Position numbers and translations under genes: made by a program
The notes under the pieces: generated by a model
The model's database searches: none
Told to the model about the DNA's origin: nothing
What the model saw: the letters and a program-made list of their open reading frames with translations, nothing else
Assembly (NCBI RefSeq): GCF_000270285.1
Contig: NC_015738.1
Span: forward strand, 310,001 to 374,000
DNA: 64,000 nt
DNA from: Eggerthella sp. YY7918
GTDB taxonomy: Bacteria > Actinomycetota > Coriobacteriia > Coriobacteriales > Eggerthellaceae
Direction: 5' to 3'
Shown: positions 1 through 11,200 of the stretch, in pieces
Numbering within the stretch: the stretch's first letter is position 1
Layout: each line of letters begins with the position of its first letter

Positions 1-72
1 CTTCGCGTTAGAGGAAGACGAAGAACAGCCCGACAAGCCCCTACCTGTTATTTGAACCTTCGTTGCGCTAAC

Positions 73-1185
73 TTACGCCTCGAACACGACGGCGCCAGAG
101 GTGAAGCCGCCGCCGAAGGCCACGACTATCACCTTGTCGCCGCGCTGGATGCGGCCCTGCTCGTAGGCGTCGGCCAGCGCCATCGGCACGCTTGCGGCAG
201 ACGAATTGCCCGTGTGGGCGATGGAAAGCTGGAAGAAGTCCATAGGGCGTCCAAGCTTTTTGGCGGCGTACTTGATGATGCGTTCGTTGGCCTGATGGGG
301 CACGATGCATGCAACATCGTCAAGCGTGATGCCGGCTCGCTCGACCGCCTGACGTACCGCAGTGGTCATGGCTTCAGCCGCGAACTTGAACACCTTAGGC
401 CCATCCATATACAGCACCTGACGGGGGCGGCCCGCCTCCACAAGCGCGTGCGTGCCAATTTCCTCATCGGTGCGCGGAAGGGCGGGGTCTCCTGCCGCGG
501 CGGCTTCAAGGGAAATGCCGTCTTTGTCGAAAGGCTGCGGGGCATCAAAGGCGTTCGCGCAGGTAAGGGCATTGGTGATGTCGTCCTCGTTGACGATGAA
601 ACTGCTCAGAATGCCCGCGCGTTCTTCGTTCCACTCCAGCACGGCAGCGCCGGCGCCGTCGCCGAACAGCACGCAGGTGTTGCGGTCGCTCCAGTTGGTA
701 AGGCGGGTAAGGCGCTCGGCCCCCACAACGAGCGCACGCTTGATGGGGTTGCGCCCCGCGGCGCCCGCAACGTTTGAGGCGGAAGCCGCTATCATAGTTT
801 CGGCAACCGTGAGTCCGTAGATGAAGCCCGAGCAGGCGGCATTGACGTCAAACGCGATAGCGTTATCAAGTCCCAAGCGGCGGCGCAGCAAGCCGGCTGC
901 CGAGGGAACCACCACATCGGGCGTGACGGTTGCGCAGATTACGAGGTCAATCTCGCCGGCTTCGATACGCCGTTCAGCGTACCCGCCCTCGGTCCATCCC
1001 AGGGCCTGACGTGCGGCTTCTTCTCCCAGATCGGCATTCGTTTCATCGACCGCAATGCGTCGGCTTTTGATGCCGGTGCGGGTGGTAATCCACTCGTCGT
1101 TCGTGTCGACCAGCGCTTTCAGCTCGTCGTTTTCCACTTCCAAAGCAGGAAGAGACTTTCCACATCCGATGATCGTGCTGCCCAT
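73..1185 (-). CDS. fabH: 3-oxoacyl-ACP synthase III (beta-ketoacyl-ACP synthase III)
   Basis: Cytosolic condensing enzyme that starts type II fatty acid synthesis by joining an acyl-CoA primer to malonyl-ACP. The thiolase-fold catalytic triad is visible: Cys118 in NAACSGF, His297 in IVPHQANERI and Asn327 in IAHTGNSSAA. The N-terminus has the family's DTNDEWITTRTGI signature. At 370 residues it is longer than the usual 310-330; the extra length is a stretch near residues 205-250 that I take to be a loop insertion. The ATG at 1185 gives the typical FabH N-terminus directly. It is the first minus-strand gene here, and further fab genes probably follow beyond the left edge. A palindrome over the predicted start site (1238-1250) suggests control by a FabT-like repressor. 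The family call is secure; primer preference cannot be read. Confidence 0.96.
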   Translation of the reverse strand: MGSTIIGCGKSLPALEVENDELKALVDTNDEWITTRTGIKSRRIAVDETNADLGEEAARQALGWTEGGYAERRIEAGEIDLVICATVTPDVVVPSAAGLLRRRLGLDNAIAFDVNAACSGFIYGLTVAETMIAASASNVAGAAGRNPIKRALVVGAERLTRLTNWSDRNTCVLFGDGAGAAVLEWNEERAGILSSFIVNEDDITNALTCANAFDAPQPFDKDGISLEAAAAGDPALPRTDEEIGTHALVEAGRPRQVLYMDGPKVFKFAAEAMTTAVRQAVERAGITLDDVACIVPHQANERIIKYAAKKLGRPMDFFQLSIAHTGNSSAASVPMALADAYEQGRIQRGDKVIVVAFGGGFTSGAVVFEA

Positions 1186-1237
1186 GCTGCTCCATCCTTG
1201 CCCCGTTAGGCTCCGCTGTTGCGGACGGCCTAATTAC

Positions 1238-1264
1238 TTTGATAATCAAACTAAAATGATTATA
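1238..1264 (-). promoter_or_regulatory. fabH promoter with FabT-like palindrome
   Basis: On the minus strand a TATAAT -10 box lies at 1264-1259. Just downstream, at 1250-1238, is the perfect 13-bp palindrome TTTGATAATCAAA, which would cover about +2 to +14 of the transcript. MarR-family FabT of streptococci binds a TTTGA-N3-TCAAA palindrome at fab genes, so an operator role is a reasonable inference. I see no convincing -35 box. Confidence 0.55.
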
Positions 1265-1773
1265 CCACCGCGTTCATGCGGCCGTGAAAACCGAAGAGGG
1301 AACAGCGCGGAAACCCAGCCGACCTTCACAATGCAGGGGCGGGTGAACCGAGGGAGGCGTGCCCGCACAGGGGACGGCGAACAGGCTTCCGAGCAGGAAA
1401 ATGCTAAGGGCGGTTTAGCGCATACCCTCAACAAATACCGTGCCGTTTCCGATGTACGTGTGATATGATTCAATTAAAATGTGAAGCTCCACACGTAATT
1501 CATCAATAAAACTTTGAACCTCACCTGAGGAAAGATGGATCGCGCGAGGGGTTTCACAGAGAACGTACCTCCACCAATCGCAGGCAAAATGGGAAGGCGG
1601 AGACGGAAAAGTTAGTTGCTCTTGCGATGTGCTTTCTGTCTCCGCCGATTCGCGTGCCATGCCGTTGGTCTGCCGCGGCAGCATCGGGCGGGGGTGCGCT
1701 CGGTCGTCGGGACAGGCAAGGGTGCGCGATCCGAGCGGATTCGCGCGCGTCAAGTGCAGGAGATGAGGTAGCC
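1265..1773. other. divergent intergenic region with two inverted repeats
   Basis: About 500 bases between fabH and the next plus-strand gene, with no ORF I would defend. It holds an 8-bp inverted repeat (TACGTGTG at 1455-1462, CACACGTA at 1490-1497) around an AT-rich centre. It also holds a strong hairpin: GGCGGAGAC at 1596-1604 pairs with GTCTCCGCC at 1638-1646, and the stem continues inward after one mismatch. No T-tract follows, so the hairpin looks like a structured leader of the downstream gene rather than a terminator. Confidence 0.4.
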
Positions 1774-2997
1774 GTGCAAGGATCGTGGTTGGGCATCGGG
1801 CTGATGGTGGCTTCAGTCGTCGTATGTGCCATCTACGGATTCCGGCGAAGCCAGACGAAGGTGCAAACGCGGGCAACGCTGTGCGCCTTCATTTCCATGG
1901 TGATTATCATTGCGCTGTTCTGCGCCATTGTTATTGTCGCTTCCCAGAAGTGGGCTTTGCCCGTGTTTGTGGTAGCTGTTCTTGTTGTTCCGATCGCCGT
2001 ATATGCGCTGGTTATTCTGCCGACTGTGCTCAAGGCGCGCAAATCGGGTGCATCGGGCGCGGCCTCAGCGCAATCCTCTGCGCCTGCGCGTGCTGCCCAA
2101 AGTAAAAGGCCGGCGCCCTCAAAGCGTACGGCGAAAACTTCAAGTGCGGGTTCGCCCTCTACGGCGAAGTCTCGCCGCGCATCGGGCGAAACGGCCAGCG
2201 CGTCCCGTCCTCTGCGGCCGGCGGCGGACCGCACTCGCGTGACGACAAAACCTGCTCCGGTGCCAAGTGTCCGTCTGGAGCCTGAGGAGTTCGCTCCCAT
2301 CGATTCCGCCTCGTGGACCAAACAACCAGAGAGGGAACCCGAAGAGGTGTTTGCGGAGGCTGCCTTTGAAGTGCCGTCGGAAGACATGGTAGCTGCCGTT
2401 GAGCCCGTGACCGAAGTTTTGCTTCCTGTTGAAGCTGCGCCTGAACTTGAAGAGGCACCGCTTCCGGAAAAGGTCATGCTACCTGTTGAGGCTTCGCCTG
2501 TATCGAACGAGACTCCGATCCTTACTGAAACTGCACCCCTGCCCGCCGAAGCTGCACCCACATTTGAAGAAGCGCCGCTTCCTGTGGAAGCTGTGCCCGA
2601 GGTTGGGGAAGCACCGGAAGAAGCGCCGCTTCCTGTCGAGGTCGCACCCATACCCGAGGTCCAACCTGCTCCAGCTGCGGAAGCGCCTCTGGCCCCGCCG
2701 ACGGAGGTCGCTCCTGCGGCGCCGACATCCTTCGATGCCGAGAGCTATTTCACGCGTGCCACGGCCTTGCGCGACAAGGGCTTGTTCGCCGTCGCGGCAC
2801 GCCTGTACGCAGAATGCGCAGCCCAAACGGACGATTCCGCCATTGTACGCAAGGCAAATTTGGAAGAAATGGCCTGCTATGTGAAGGCCGGTCATCTTGA
2901 GCAGGCGCAGATCATAGCCGAATCGCTGGTTCCTCAGCTTGAGCACATGAGTCCCGCAGAGCGTGTCAAGGTATCTGCTGTAATGAGGACTGCCTGA
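1774..2997 (+). CDS. membrane protein with Pro/Glu-rich linker and C-terminal TPR-like helices
   Basis: Not a family I recognise. From GTG 1774, with AGGAG at 1758-1762 and GAGG at 1765-1768 upstream, the product is 407 residues. Three hydrophobic segments lie in the first 90 residues, followed by a basic Ala/Ser/Lys region. A long low-complexity stretch comes next, rich in Pro, Glu and Ala, with a repeated LPVEA-type motif. The last 80 residues are helical and TPR-like (around KGLFAVAARLYAECAAQ). A reading from further upstream (1627) would add a Cys/Arg-rich N-terminus and lacks a ribosome site. The stop overlaps the next start in ATGA-like fashion, so it is translationally coupled to the VanW-like gene. 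The linker could span the wall, with the helical part as a protein-binding module. Confidence 0.75.
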   Translation: MQGSWLGIGLMVASVVVCAIYGFRRSQTKVQTRATLCAFISMVIIIALFCAIVIVASQKWALPVFVVAVLVVPIAVYALVILPTVLKARKSGASGAASAQSSAPARAAQSKRPAPSKRTAKTSSAGSPSTAKSRRASGETASASRPLRPAADRTRVTTKPAPVPSVRLEPEEFAPIDSASWTKQPEREPEEVFAEAAFEVPSEDMVAAVEPVTEVLLPVEAAPELEEAPLPEKVMLPVEASPVSNETPILTETAPLPAEAAPTFEEAPLPVEAVPEVGEAPEEAPLPVEVAPIPEVQPAPAAEAPLAPPTEVAPAAPTSFDAESYFTRATALRDKGLFAVAARLYAECAAQTDDSAIVRKANLEEMACYVKAGHLEQAQIIAESLVPQLEHMSPAERVKVSAVMRTA

Positions 2998-3926
2998 TGA
3001 AGCACCGAGCGACAGCCCGTCATCGTGGACAACCGGCGAATCCGGTCGGCTGGGGGGCGGTTGCGGCAGGAGCCTGTAGTGTGCTGGTGGCCGCGGTGAT
3101 GGCGTTTGGCAATCCCGCGCTCTGGGCAACGGCGCAGCAGGTTTCGGCACAGCGCTATGCGCCGGGCATCGACGTTGACGATTACGACTTCATCGATCAG
3201 GCGGCCGGGGATTACATCGAAACCTCTCAGCTTGCCTGTCTTGGATCCTACAAGGCTATATCCCAGGTAGACGACGAAGCGCGCGCGACAAACATCGCTC
3301 TTGCGGCCAGCGCGCTTGATGGTTTTGAAATCAAGCCGGGCGAAACGCTTTCCGTCAACGAGGTGCTGGGCGACACGATGCTCGATGATCGCTACCTTGA
3401 AGCTCCCGTTGTTTACGGAGTTTCGATGCAGCGCGAGCGCGGAGGCGGCGTGTGCCAAGTGTCGACGGCGCTCTACATCGCCTCCCTCGAATCGGGTATG
3501 GACGTGGTTGAGCGTCATCCCCACACTATCGTTGTGGACTACGCGCCTCTCGGGCTTGATGCGACGCTGTCGTACGGTCAGAAGGATTTGTGTATCAAGA
3601 ATCCCACCGATGCCAGCGTGTTCGTGCACGCCGAGGCGCTGGGGCAAACCGTCGAAGTCAAGCTGTTCGGCGCCGACGTTCGCAACGACGTGGAGCTGGA
3701 TGCCACTTCCCGCGTGGTTGAGCGTTTGGAGGAACCGGCAAAGGACGTATACGACGATCCTGCCGCAGAAGGGTTTGATCCCGAAGACGTGGTAACACGC
3801 TATCGAACAGAGGCACAACTGGTCACGTATCGTGAGGGCATAAAGGAGTCAAGCGAGCTTTTGAGCGAAGACATCTACCTGGTGGTGATTCCCTCTGCGG
3901 AGGAGGCTGCGCATCAGGCGGCGTAG
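2997..3926 (+). CDS. VanW-like cell-envelope protein
   Basis: A 309-residue protein with one N-terminal hydrophobic segment (about residues 18-45) that acts as signal anchor, then an extracytoplasmic VanW domain. The domain shows the family's GVSMQRERGGGVCQVSTAL block and the following ERHPHTIVVDYAPLG and DLCIKNPTDA motifs. VanW proteins occur beside glycopeptide-resistance genes and in many spore and envelope loci; their biochemical role is unknown, and nothing here suggests vancomycin resistance. The ATG at 2997 overlaps the stop of the preceding gene by one base. The C-terminal tail (from about residue 235) is charged and continues past the domain. Confidence 0.9.
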   Translation: MKHRATARHRGQPANPVGWGAVAAGACSVLVAAVMAFGNPALWATAQQVSAQRYAPGIDVDDYDFIDQAAGDYIETSQLACLGSYKAISQVDDEARATNIALAASALDGFEIKPGETLSVNEVLGDTMLDDRYLEAPVVYGVSMQRERGGGVCQVSTALYIASLESGMDVVERHPHTIVVDYAPLGLDATLSYGQKDLCIKNPTDASVFVHAEALGQTVEVKLFGADVRNDVELDATSRVVERLEEPAKDVYDDPAAEGFDPEDVVTRYRTEAQLVTYREGIKESSELLSEDIYLVVIPSAEEAAHQAA

Positions 3927-4054
3927 AAGGCGGCGAGCAAGAGACAAGACCAGACGGGCGAATAAGGGAACGTGCCGTGACGAGCGGCTCAGGAGAAGGC
4001 AAGGCGACCGTCGCATGACATGCGGCGGGGAAACCATTGAAGGAAGGACAGGCA

Positions 4055-5053
4055 ATGAGCACTGAAACCAACGAATCGATTTTAACTAAAGGGGTTGTCG
4101 CCATCGACGATCGCAAGCTCATCGGCAAGGTGAAGGATGTCATCATCGACTGCGACGCGTGCGGCGTGAGCCACTACATCGTGTCCAGCTCCAGCACCAA
4201 TAGCGCGCTGGTCCTTCCTTTTGAGAAATCGCTGGCGGTAGGCGATACGTTCATGACCATCCAGAGCCGCGCCGACTTCCTTCCGACGACCGATCTTACG
4301 GCGCGCGGTGCACTTGACGACAACTTCGACCTGGTGGGCTTGGACGTGTACTCGCGTGCAGGCAGCCATCTGGGCGTTATCAAGGGCTTCGACATCGACA
4401 CGACGTTTGGCGGCGTGACGAAGATTGACCTTGAGGACGGTACCGCCTTCGAGCGCGATACCTTTGTGTTCTTTGCGCCGGAGTTTGTGTTCGTGGATGA
4501 CGGTGCCGTAATGGATGCCGATTTGCGCGCGGCCGTGCAGCCGCTCTCCGCCGACCAGGAGGACGATGCCGCCCCTTTAACTGAACCGGCCAGCGTCGAG
4601 GACGCTGCGCCGGAAATCGCTGAGGTCGAAGCCGTACAGGTGGAGAACGTCGAGGCTGAGGTTATCGAAGAGGTTGACGAAGAGCCCGAAGCTGAAGAAC
4701 CCGCCGACGAGCCTGTTGAAGCGGAAGAGGCCGAAACGGACGAAACTGAAGTCAAAGCTGAGGCCGAGGTTGAAGCGCAGGACGAAGAGTCCGAAGTCGA
4801 AGCTGAGGCCGAACCCGAGACTGTGCCAGAAGCACCTGAACCAGCCGACGAAGAGGCGCCGGCCGAGGAAGCTAAGGCCGATCCGGATGCGGAACTCAAA
4901 GACTTTTTGCGCGGCAAAAAGCTAATTGAGCGGGTGGAAAGCCAAGATGGAGCCTTTGTGGCGGAGCGCGGCGATGAGCTGACCGACGAGATCCTTGCGG
5001 AGGCACAAAAGCACGACGCACTGCTTCTTCTGACAATGTCAGTTGACGAATAG
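4055..5053 (+). CDS. PRC-barrel domain protein with long acidic tail
   Basis: The product is 332 residues from ATG 4055, which has AAGGAAGG at 4040-4047; an upstream TTG at 4037 lies inside the ribosome site and is unlikely. Residues 1-70 and 85-160 look like two PRC-barrel repeats (GKVKDVIID; GVIKGFDIDTTFGGVTKI). PRC barrels are small beta-barrels found in RNA-processing (RimM) and photosystem proteins. Residues 165-285 are an almost pure Glu/Ala/Asp/Pro/Val tract. A short folded C-terminal unit (KDFLRGKKLIERV and on) ends the protein. There is no signal peptide, so it is probably cytosolic. Function unknown. Confidence 0.82.
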   Translation: MSTETNESILTKGVVAIDDRKLIGKVKDVIIDCDACGVSHYIVSSSSTNSALVLPFEKSLAVGDTFMTIQSRADFLPTTDLTARGALDDNFDLVGLDVYSRAGSHLGVIKGFDIDTTFGGVTKIDLEDGTAFERDTFVFFAPEFVFVDDGAVMDADLRAAVQPLSADQEDDAAPLTEPASVEDAAPEIAEVEAVQVENVEAEVIEEVDEEPEAEEPADEPVEAEEAETDETEVKAEAEVEAQDEESEVEAEAEPETVPEAPEPADEEAPAEEAKADPDAELKDFLRGKKLIERVESQDGAFVAERGDELTDEILAEAQKHDALLLLTMSVDE

Positions 5054-5075
5054 CCTGATGGCTGCCCATAGAATG

Positions 5076-5161
5076 AAAATATGTGCTATAGTATGAGAAA
5101 AAAGTGATGGAGAGGGTGTTGCGCAGAGCCGACGGTACAGCCAGTCGGGCGCGCAACACCC
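5076..5161 (+). promoter_or_regulatory. extended -10 promoter and leader hairpin of the first giant adhesin
   Basis: AAAATATG at 5076-5083 runs straight into the extended -10 box TGCTATAGT (5084-5092), with no clear -35. Transcription would start near 5099. The leader then contains a perfect 11-bp inverted repeat, GGGTGTTGCGC at 5114-5124 and GCGCAACACCC at 5151-5161, with a 26-base loop. The coding start follows 59 bases later. The hairpin could be an attenuator or an RNA-stability element; no known riboswitch class is recognisable. Confidence 0.5.
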
Positions 5162-5220
5162 TTTGTCCGGTTTGTAAGAAGACAGCGGTAGTGCAACAAA
5201 GAAAGCGCAGAGGTAGTGGC

Positions 5221-8200
5221 ATGAGCAACGGTACAAGCAAACGAGATAGGGACGCGATACGCGGACGCTCGTCTGTGCTCCGGCGGTTTCTCTGCGTAGC
5301 ACTGTCCGGCCTGATCGCGGTGCCGTTTGGCAGCACGGCGCTTCTGTCGTCGCAGGCTGCGGCCGAACCTGTCGATGATGCTGCCTCCTCGGAAACCGCC
5401 CCCGGCGAGCTGTCTGCGAGCGCTACCATAGAAGTGGCCGACACGGCTGCCGCCAATGCCCTCGAGGCTGCAGAAGCAGCGCATATGCCCACCCTCGAAG
5501 AATACCTGGGGGGGGGTCTAGCTTCTAGCGCTTCTCGCGCTTCGACCCTGTCTATCGAGGATTCCGATCAACAATCAAATACCCTGTCCACCCTTGAAGT
5601 GGCCAGCCTGTATGCGAACGTGCAGGATCTCGAGCCGGGCACACCCGAGTATTACAATGCCCGTTGGCAAGACTGTTTAGACAAGTTCTCCTATAAAGAA
5701 ACAGGGTTGCCCGAGTGGGATGGATCGGATGCGGGAACAAAGCCGACCGAAGGGTCGGGAACGACTGGCGATCCCTATAAAATATATACAGCCGAACAAT
5801 TTCGTTGGGCTTTGAAGAACCAGACAAGCTGCATCCTTATGAACAACTTGGATCTGGGCGGGCGGAACAATCGGAACTGGACGGGCATTTCATACACGAG
5901 GGCGGCCGTCGTCGACGGCAACGGGTTTACGGTGTACAACCTGTATTCCTCTGCAGCCCAGCGTGCCGGCTTGTTCGAGTGGGCCGGTGCCGACGGCTAT
6001 GGGTTCGTTCTGAAGAACCTCACCGTCTCGAACTCGCGAGTTTATGTGAGTCAGCGATTTGCTGCGCCACTTATTGCCGGATTTGATGGAGGCGTTGTCG
6101 ACAATTGCGCGGTTATCGACTCGATAGCCTGGCAAGATAAAGAATCAGGGATTGAGCCCCCTCTCGTATCTGGAGCAGTCACCTTTGGCTGGGGCTATGC
6201 TGGCATAAACTACTCGGGCGATGCAAGATGGCACGGATACAAGTCGACCATCACGAATACCTATACGTGCAACGTGTCCATTCGCGGTAAAGCTTGCTCA
6301 TCAGGTTTCACTGAAGTCCCGTATAACGCCCTCATTGAAAACTGTGCGTCGATGGACGGCACGATCGTCGTATCGGGAGGGCATTCCGGAGGGTTCGCTT
6401 CCTGCGACTATGGACCCATAACGTATCGAAATTGTTTTACGAACAACAACGTCTACGGCAACGCGACAACGGGTGTTTTCCAAGGTGCTCTTCACAACGA
6501 CGAACACTCATTCGAGAATTGTTGGGCATCGGGAAAAATCGAGGGCACAAGCATCATCGGCGGATTTATGCCGTTTGTCGATGGAGCCTCAAAAATCACG
6601 CTGAAGAATTGCTACTCGACTTCAATGGTAGGTATGTCGTCGGGCGGTACGAATATGGGCGGATTCGTTGGTGTTGCAGCTGCGAATACCACGTTCACCA
6701 ACTGCTATGCCGCCGGTGAAGTGGGAACGCTGAAGTCGAACGACAACGGTGTGGCACTCGACGATAGCGGAAACCCTGTAACGAGTGTAGGTGGATTCGC
6801 CGGCTCAAACCAAGGAGCCACTTTTGTCAATTGCTATTACGACAAACAAACCACAGGGTCGAGAGAAAACGCACTAGGGACGACGCAAGATTCAGCTGTT
6901 CCTGGTGTTACAGGGCTTCTCACGAAAAGTCTGACGACAACCAGTCCCGACGACTCGGCATATAAGCTTAGTAAAGGAACGTATCCGCAAATCAAGGTGT
7001 TCAGCGAAGGCGACGCAGCACAATGGGGCAACAATCAGCTTCTTGCGGACTATGCCAAAGCCTATTCGCAGGCATCGGCATCTACGGTGTTCCTCTACCC
7101 CAGCATGAACGACGATTCAAAGTACGACGCTTCCACCACCGATTATGACACGGTGCGGCGCATTCGCTATGCGTTCCCGCTCACGAACGACACGATGGTG
7201 GGCGACGCAGCGCTCGACACGGTTTGGAAGTACTACGATGACGGTGATCGTTTCCCGAATAAAAGTCCGGTGAACCCCGACGCGAAAATTATCACGCTCT
7301 CGACGGAAACCAACGACGATACTATGAACGACGTGAGCGTAACGTCGGTTGCTACAGGCATCGGGTGGTTGCGTACGGAGAGCGTCTTCAATGGGGTCAC
7401 GGGGTCGCGCAATCTGCGCCTGGTACCGACCACATCGGTGGCCATTGGCAAGGACGGCAAAGCCATCGTCGGCTCGGACGATACGGTGTACTACCAGGAC
7501 GATGCGAATCCACCCACGGGCAACATAGCGTATCAGAAGCTTTCGGATGACCTGACCAAAGCCGATCATCGCGAGGGTATCACGTTTATCGTGGCGTCAT
7601 CTAAGAACCTAGACGACTACATGAATGACAACGGCTCATATACGACCAACGCGGATAAGCTCAAAGCGCACAACATCGTGGCGCTCGATTTCAAAAGTCT
7701 CTCGGGAACCACGAGCGAAGCCGTTGCCGATTCGACGACGGGCAAGAAGACCAACCTCGACTATACCGTCACGCTCAAGAACAGCAGTGGACACGATGAG
7801 AAGCAGGTGGTGCGCCTTTCGGTGGCGAAGGTTATCCCCGCCGATCCGGAAAATCCGGATGCCCCCGGCATCATGTCGGCGCCGCTTGAATGGGACAGCG
7901 CAGACAATTGGCAGCAGTTATTCGAAGGCGAGCGTACGGCTACGCAAGATGAATTGGGCAAATACGTGCTGTCGTACCAATGGATGGATACCGCGAAGAA
8001 AACCGTGCAGGCCCAAGGTACGAAGTACCTGACCGTGGTTTCACCGCTGTCGTTGGTGTACCGCACGGGGTACGGTGACAATACGACGCTGTATACCGAC
8101 CCCGGCGCCTACCAGAACAGCGATCCTGCTGCTGCTGACCGTATGCCTACCGACCCCACGCGTCATGGCTACCAGTTCAGCGGCTGGGTGTACGAACGGG

Positions 8201-11200
8201 AAAATGCGAGCGGCGGTCACGACGCTTTCGCTGCAGACACGCTTATTACGGCGGTTACGGACAGCCGCGGCAATACGAATTCGGTTATCGGCATTCAAGC
8301 GACCTGGACTCCGAACAAGCATGATCTCATCATCAAGGACAAGAAAGGCGGCACGGAACAGAAGCGCCTGTCCACTGACTACGACACGAATCTGCGTACA
8401 GCGCTTGAAAGCCACGTTCCCAGCAGGACGGGCGAAGGTGAATTTTTGGGTTGGCGCATCGAAAGCGGTTTTGATGGGCGCACCGATCAGTACGTGTCGG
8501 CTTCCGATACCATGCCCGACAATGCGGTGGTCGTCTATCCCGTGTTCGGCACAGAGGTATCGGCATCGCTGACGGCGCACAACGAAACGCGAGGCACCAT
8601 CGACGGCACGCAGCACAACCGCGTGGGCGACATCATTACCTACGAGATTGCCATCGTCAACAACCAGCCCGATCTCATTTGGCGAAACGCTACCATCACC
8701 GACCCCTTGATCGTTGGCCAAGATTTTGTGAAAGGCAGCGCCAAGCTCATCAAGCCCGAGGTCGGCGATCCCCTTCCACTTGACGATGCCTGCTTCGATT
8801 CGGCAACGAACGCGGTCGTGTACACCGTTCCCGAGGATGTGCAAACCGACGAGACGTACGTGCTCATGTTCCAGGTAAAACTGAACGAGAATGCTCCCTT
8901 CGTGGGTCAGGGCACCGATAAGGTCATCACGAACTCCGCCACGGTTGATGGTGAGGACGCGAATGGTGGCGATGTGAACGCGAACACCAACGAGGTAAAG
9001 CTGCCTGGTTCTGCCTATGTGGAATTCACGCCTGCCGACAAGTGGGTGTCGAAAAACGCTCAGAACCTCACCGATCCCGATGCAACGAAATCCCAGGTTG
9101 GAGATCGTATTCGCTATACCTTGGAAATGGGCAACAAAAGCGATGACCCCCATTCCCGTTGGCAAAACGGCTGGTTCTACGATGCCGTGCCCAAGGGTTT
9201 GCAGGTGGACAGCAGCACCATAACGCTTACATATCCCAGCGAGGCATCGCCAAACGGTACCAGTACCAGCGTGTTTCCCACAGCCTATAACGATGCTACG
9301 GGAGAAATATCGGTGGCGGCAGGCACGCTGAAGGCGGGCGAGAAGGCCACGCTTACGTTCGAAGCTATCGTTACGGCCGATGCGGTGGGGCAGTCCGTCA
9401 AGAACACCGCCTGGGCGGTGACCGATGAGCCTGCAAAACCGAACGATCCGCCGGTAACCCCGGGCAAGACTGAGCCTGCCCCTGCACCCGATCCCGACAA
9501 TCCCGATCCTGACCCCACCGATCCGGTGGGTCCTGGCACCGATACCATCAACCTGTCTGTCGCTAAAACCGCAGGCGTTACGCAGGCGTCGCCCGGCTCG
9601 GTGGTTCCCTACACCATCACGGTAACGAACAGTGGCAACACGCACGCAAAAAATGTTGTTGTATCCGACACGCTGCCTACCGGACTTGAGTATGTGTCGT
9701 CGGTACCGGCTGCGCAGGTGAGCGACGGAACTGTCACTTGGACGTGCACGGTTCCCGCCGGCATGACAGTGACGCGTACGGTTATGGCACGCGTTACTGC
9801 TGACGCAACCGGCCCGCTTGTGAATGACGTTGTGGTCACGAGTCCGGATGTGGACGGCCCCATCACGCCGCCGTCCAAGCCCACGGTCGACGTGGTTCCC
9901 AGTCCTGACGAGCCGGTAGTTGCTGTGAGTAAGGTGGCCACGACCGACACGGCTGTCACGGGTGGTCAGCTTACCTACTACATCACGGTGACGAACTCCG
10001 GTGCACAAGAGGCGAAAGATGTTGTGGTTACCGACGCGCTGCCTCCCGGACTTGTGTATGCCAGTGCTACCGATGGCGGCACCTACCGTAATGGCCTCAT
10101 GAGCTGGACAGTCGATCTGCCAGCACAGAGTTCCAAGCAACTGTCTGTCACCGCCAACGTCACGGCGAAAACGGGCGAACTGGTGAATACTGCCACCGCT
10201 GTACATGACGGTGTGGCCAACGTGAGCAACTATGTGACGACGAGCGTTTCAGATGGCACGAAGCCCAAGAACGAACCACAATTGTCGTTGAAGAAGACAA
10301 GCTCGGTGTCGCAGGCCGCGGTGGGAAGCGAAATTCCCTACACGATCACCGTTACGAACACCGGTGCCGGTGATGCGAAGAATGTTACGCTTACCGATAC
10401 TCTGCCTGAAGGCCTGGAGTACGTGGACGGCAGCGCCAGTCCTGCGCCCGAGAGCGCGGCCGATGGCGTGATCACCTGGAAGGTGGATGTGTCCGCCGGC
10501 CAGTCGGTCACGCGTACTCTCAAGGCGAAGGTGGCTACGACGGCAAGTACGGGCGCGAAGCTGGAGAATGCGGTCGAGGCGTCGAACCCCTCCGGCGGCG
10601 ATCCTATCGTGCCCTCCGAACTTCCTTCCATCGAAGTGGTCGACGGAAGTACGGGCGGCAATCAACCCATCCTCGGCATTTCGAAAAAGGCCGACGTTGA
10701 CACGGTGACCAGCGGAAGCGATCTTACCTATACCATTACTGTCACGAATACCGGCACGGCTGAGGCAAAGGGTGTGACGGTGAGCGATACGCTGCCTGCG
10801 GGTCTGTCGTACCAGTCAGGCGGCACGTACGATGCAAAAACCGGAGCCGTATCCTGGACCGTGGACGTGCCGGCCAGCGGCAGCACCGATTGCACGCTTG
10901 TGGCCAAGGTGGATGCCAAGGCGGGTGCTCTCTCCAATACCGCCACCGCGACGTTTGGCGATACGCAGGTGAAGAGCGAGGCCGTGTCCACATCAGTCAC
11001 ATCGAGCGGGGGCGCCGCGAAGGCTCAGCTGTCCATTAAGAAGACAACTAGCGTGACCGAGGCTTCCGTCGGCGCGTCCATTCCCTACGTCATCACGGTG
11101 ACGAATACGGGAGATGCGGATGCGAGGGGTGTTACTATCACCGATACGTTGCCCGCGGGCCTTACCTATGAGTCGAGCGAACCTGCCGGCGCGGTGTCGG

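Noticed and set aside
1246-1473. 75-codon minus-strand frame upstream of fabH
   Set aside because: No ribosome site or similarity, and it covers the likely fabH promoter.
2997-3926. Vancomycin-resistance gene reading of the VanW-like protein
   Set aside because: VanW domains are widespread in susceptible bacteria and no vanA/H/X/R/S gene is near.
5093-5220. Possible c-di-GMP riboswitch in the adhesin A leader
   Set aside because: The stem is clear but the conserved GEMM core bases are missing; only a plain inverted repeat can be supported.
8041-10206. Long minus-strand frame opposite adhesin A (and a similar one at 20232-21899 in adhesin B)
   Set aside because: Arg/His/Gly-rich translation typical of the reverse of GC-rich DUF11 codons; no motif.
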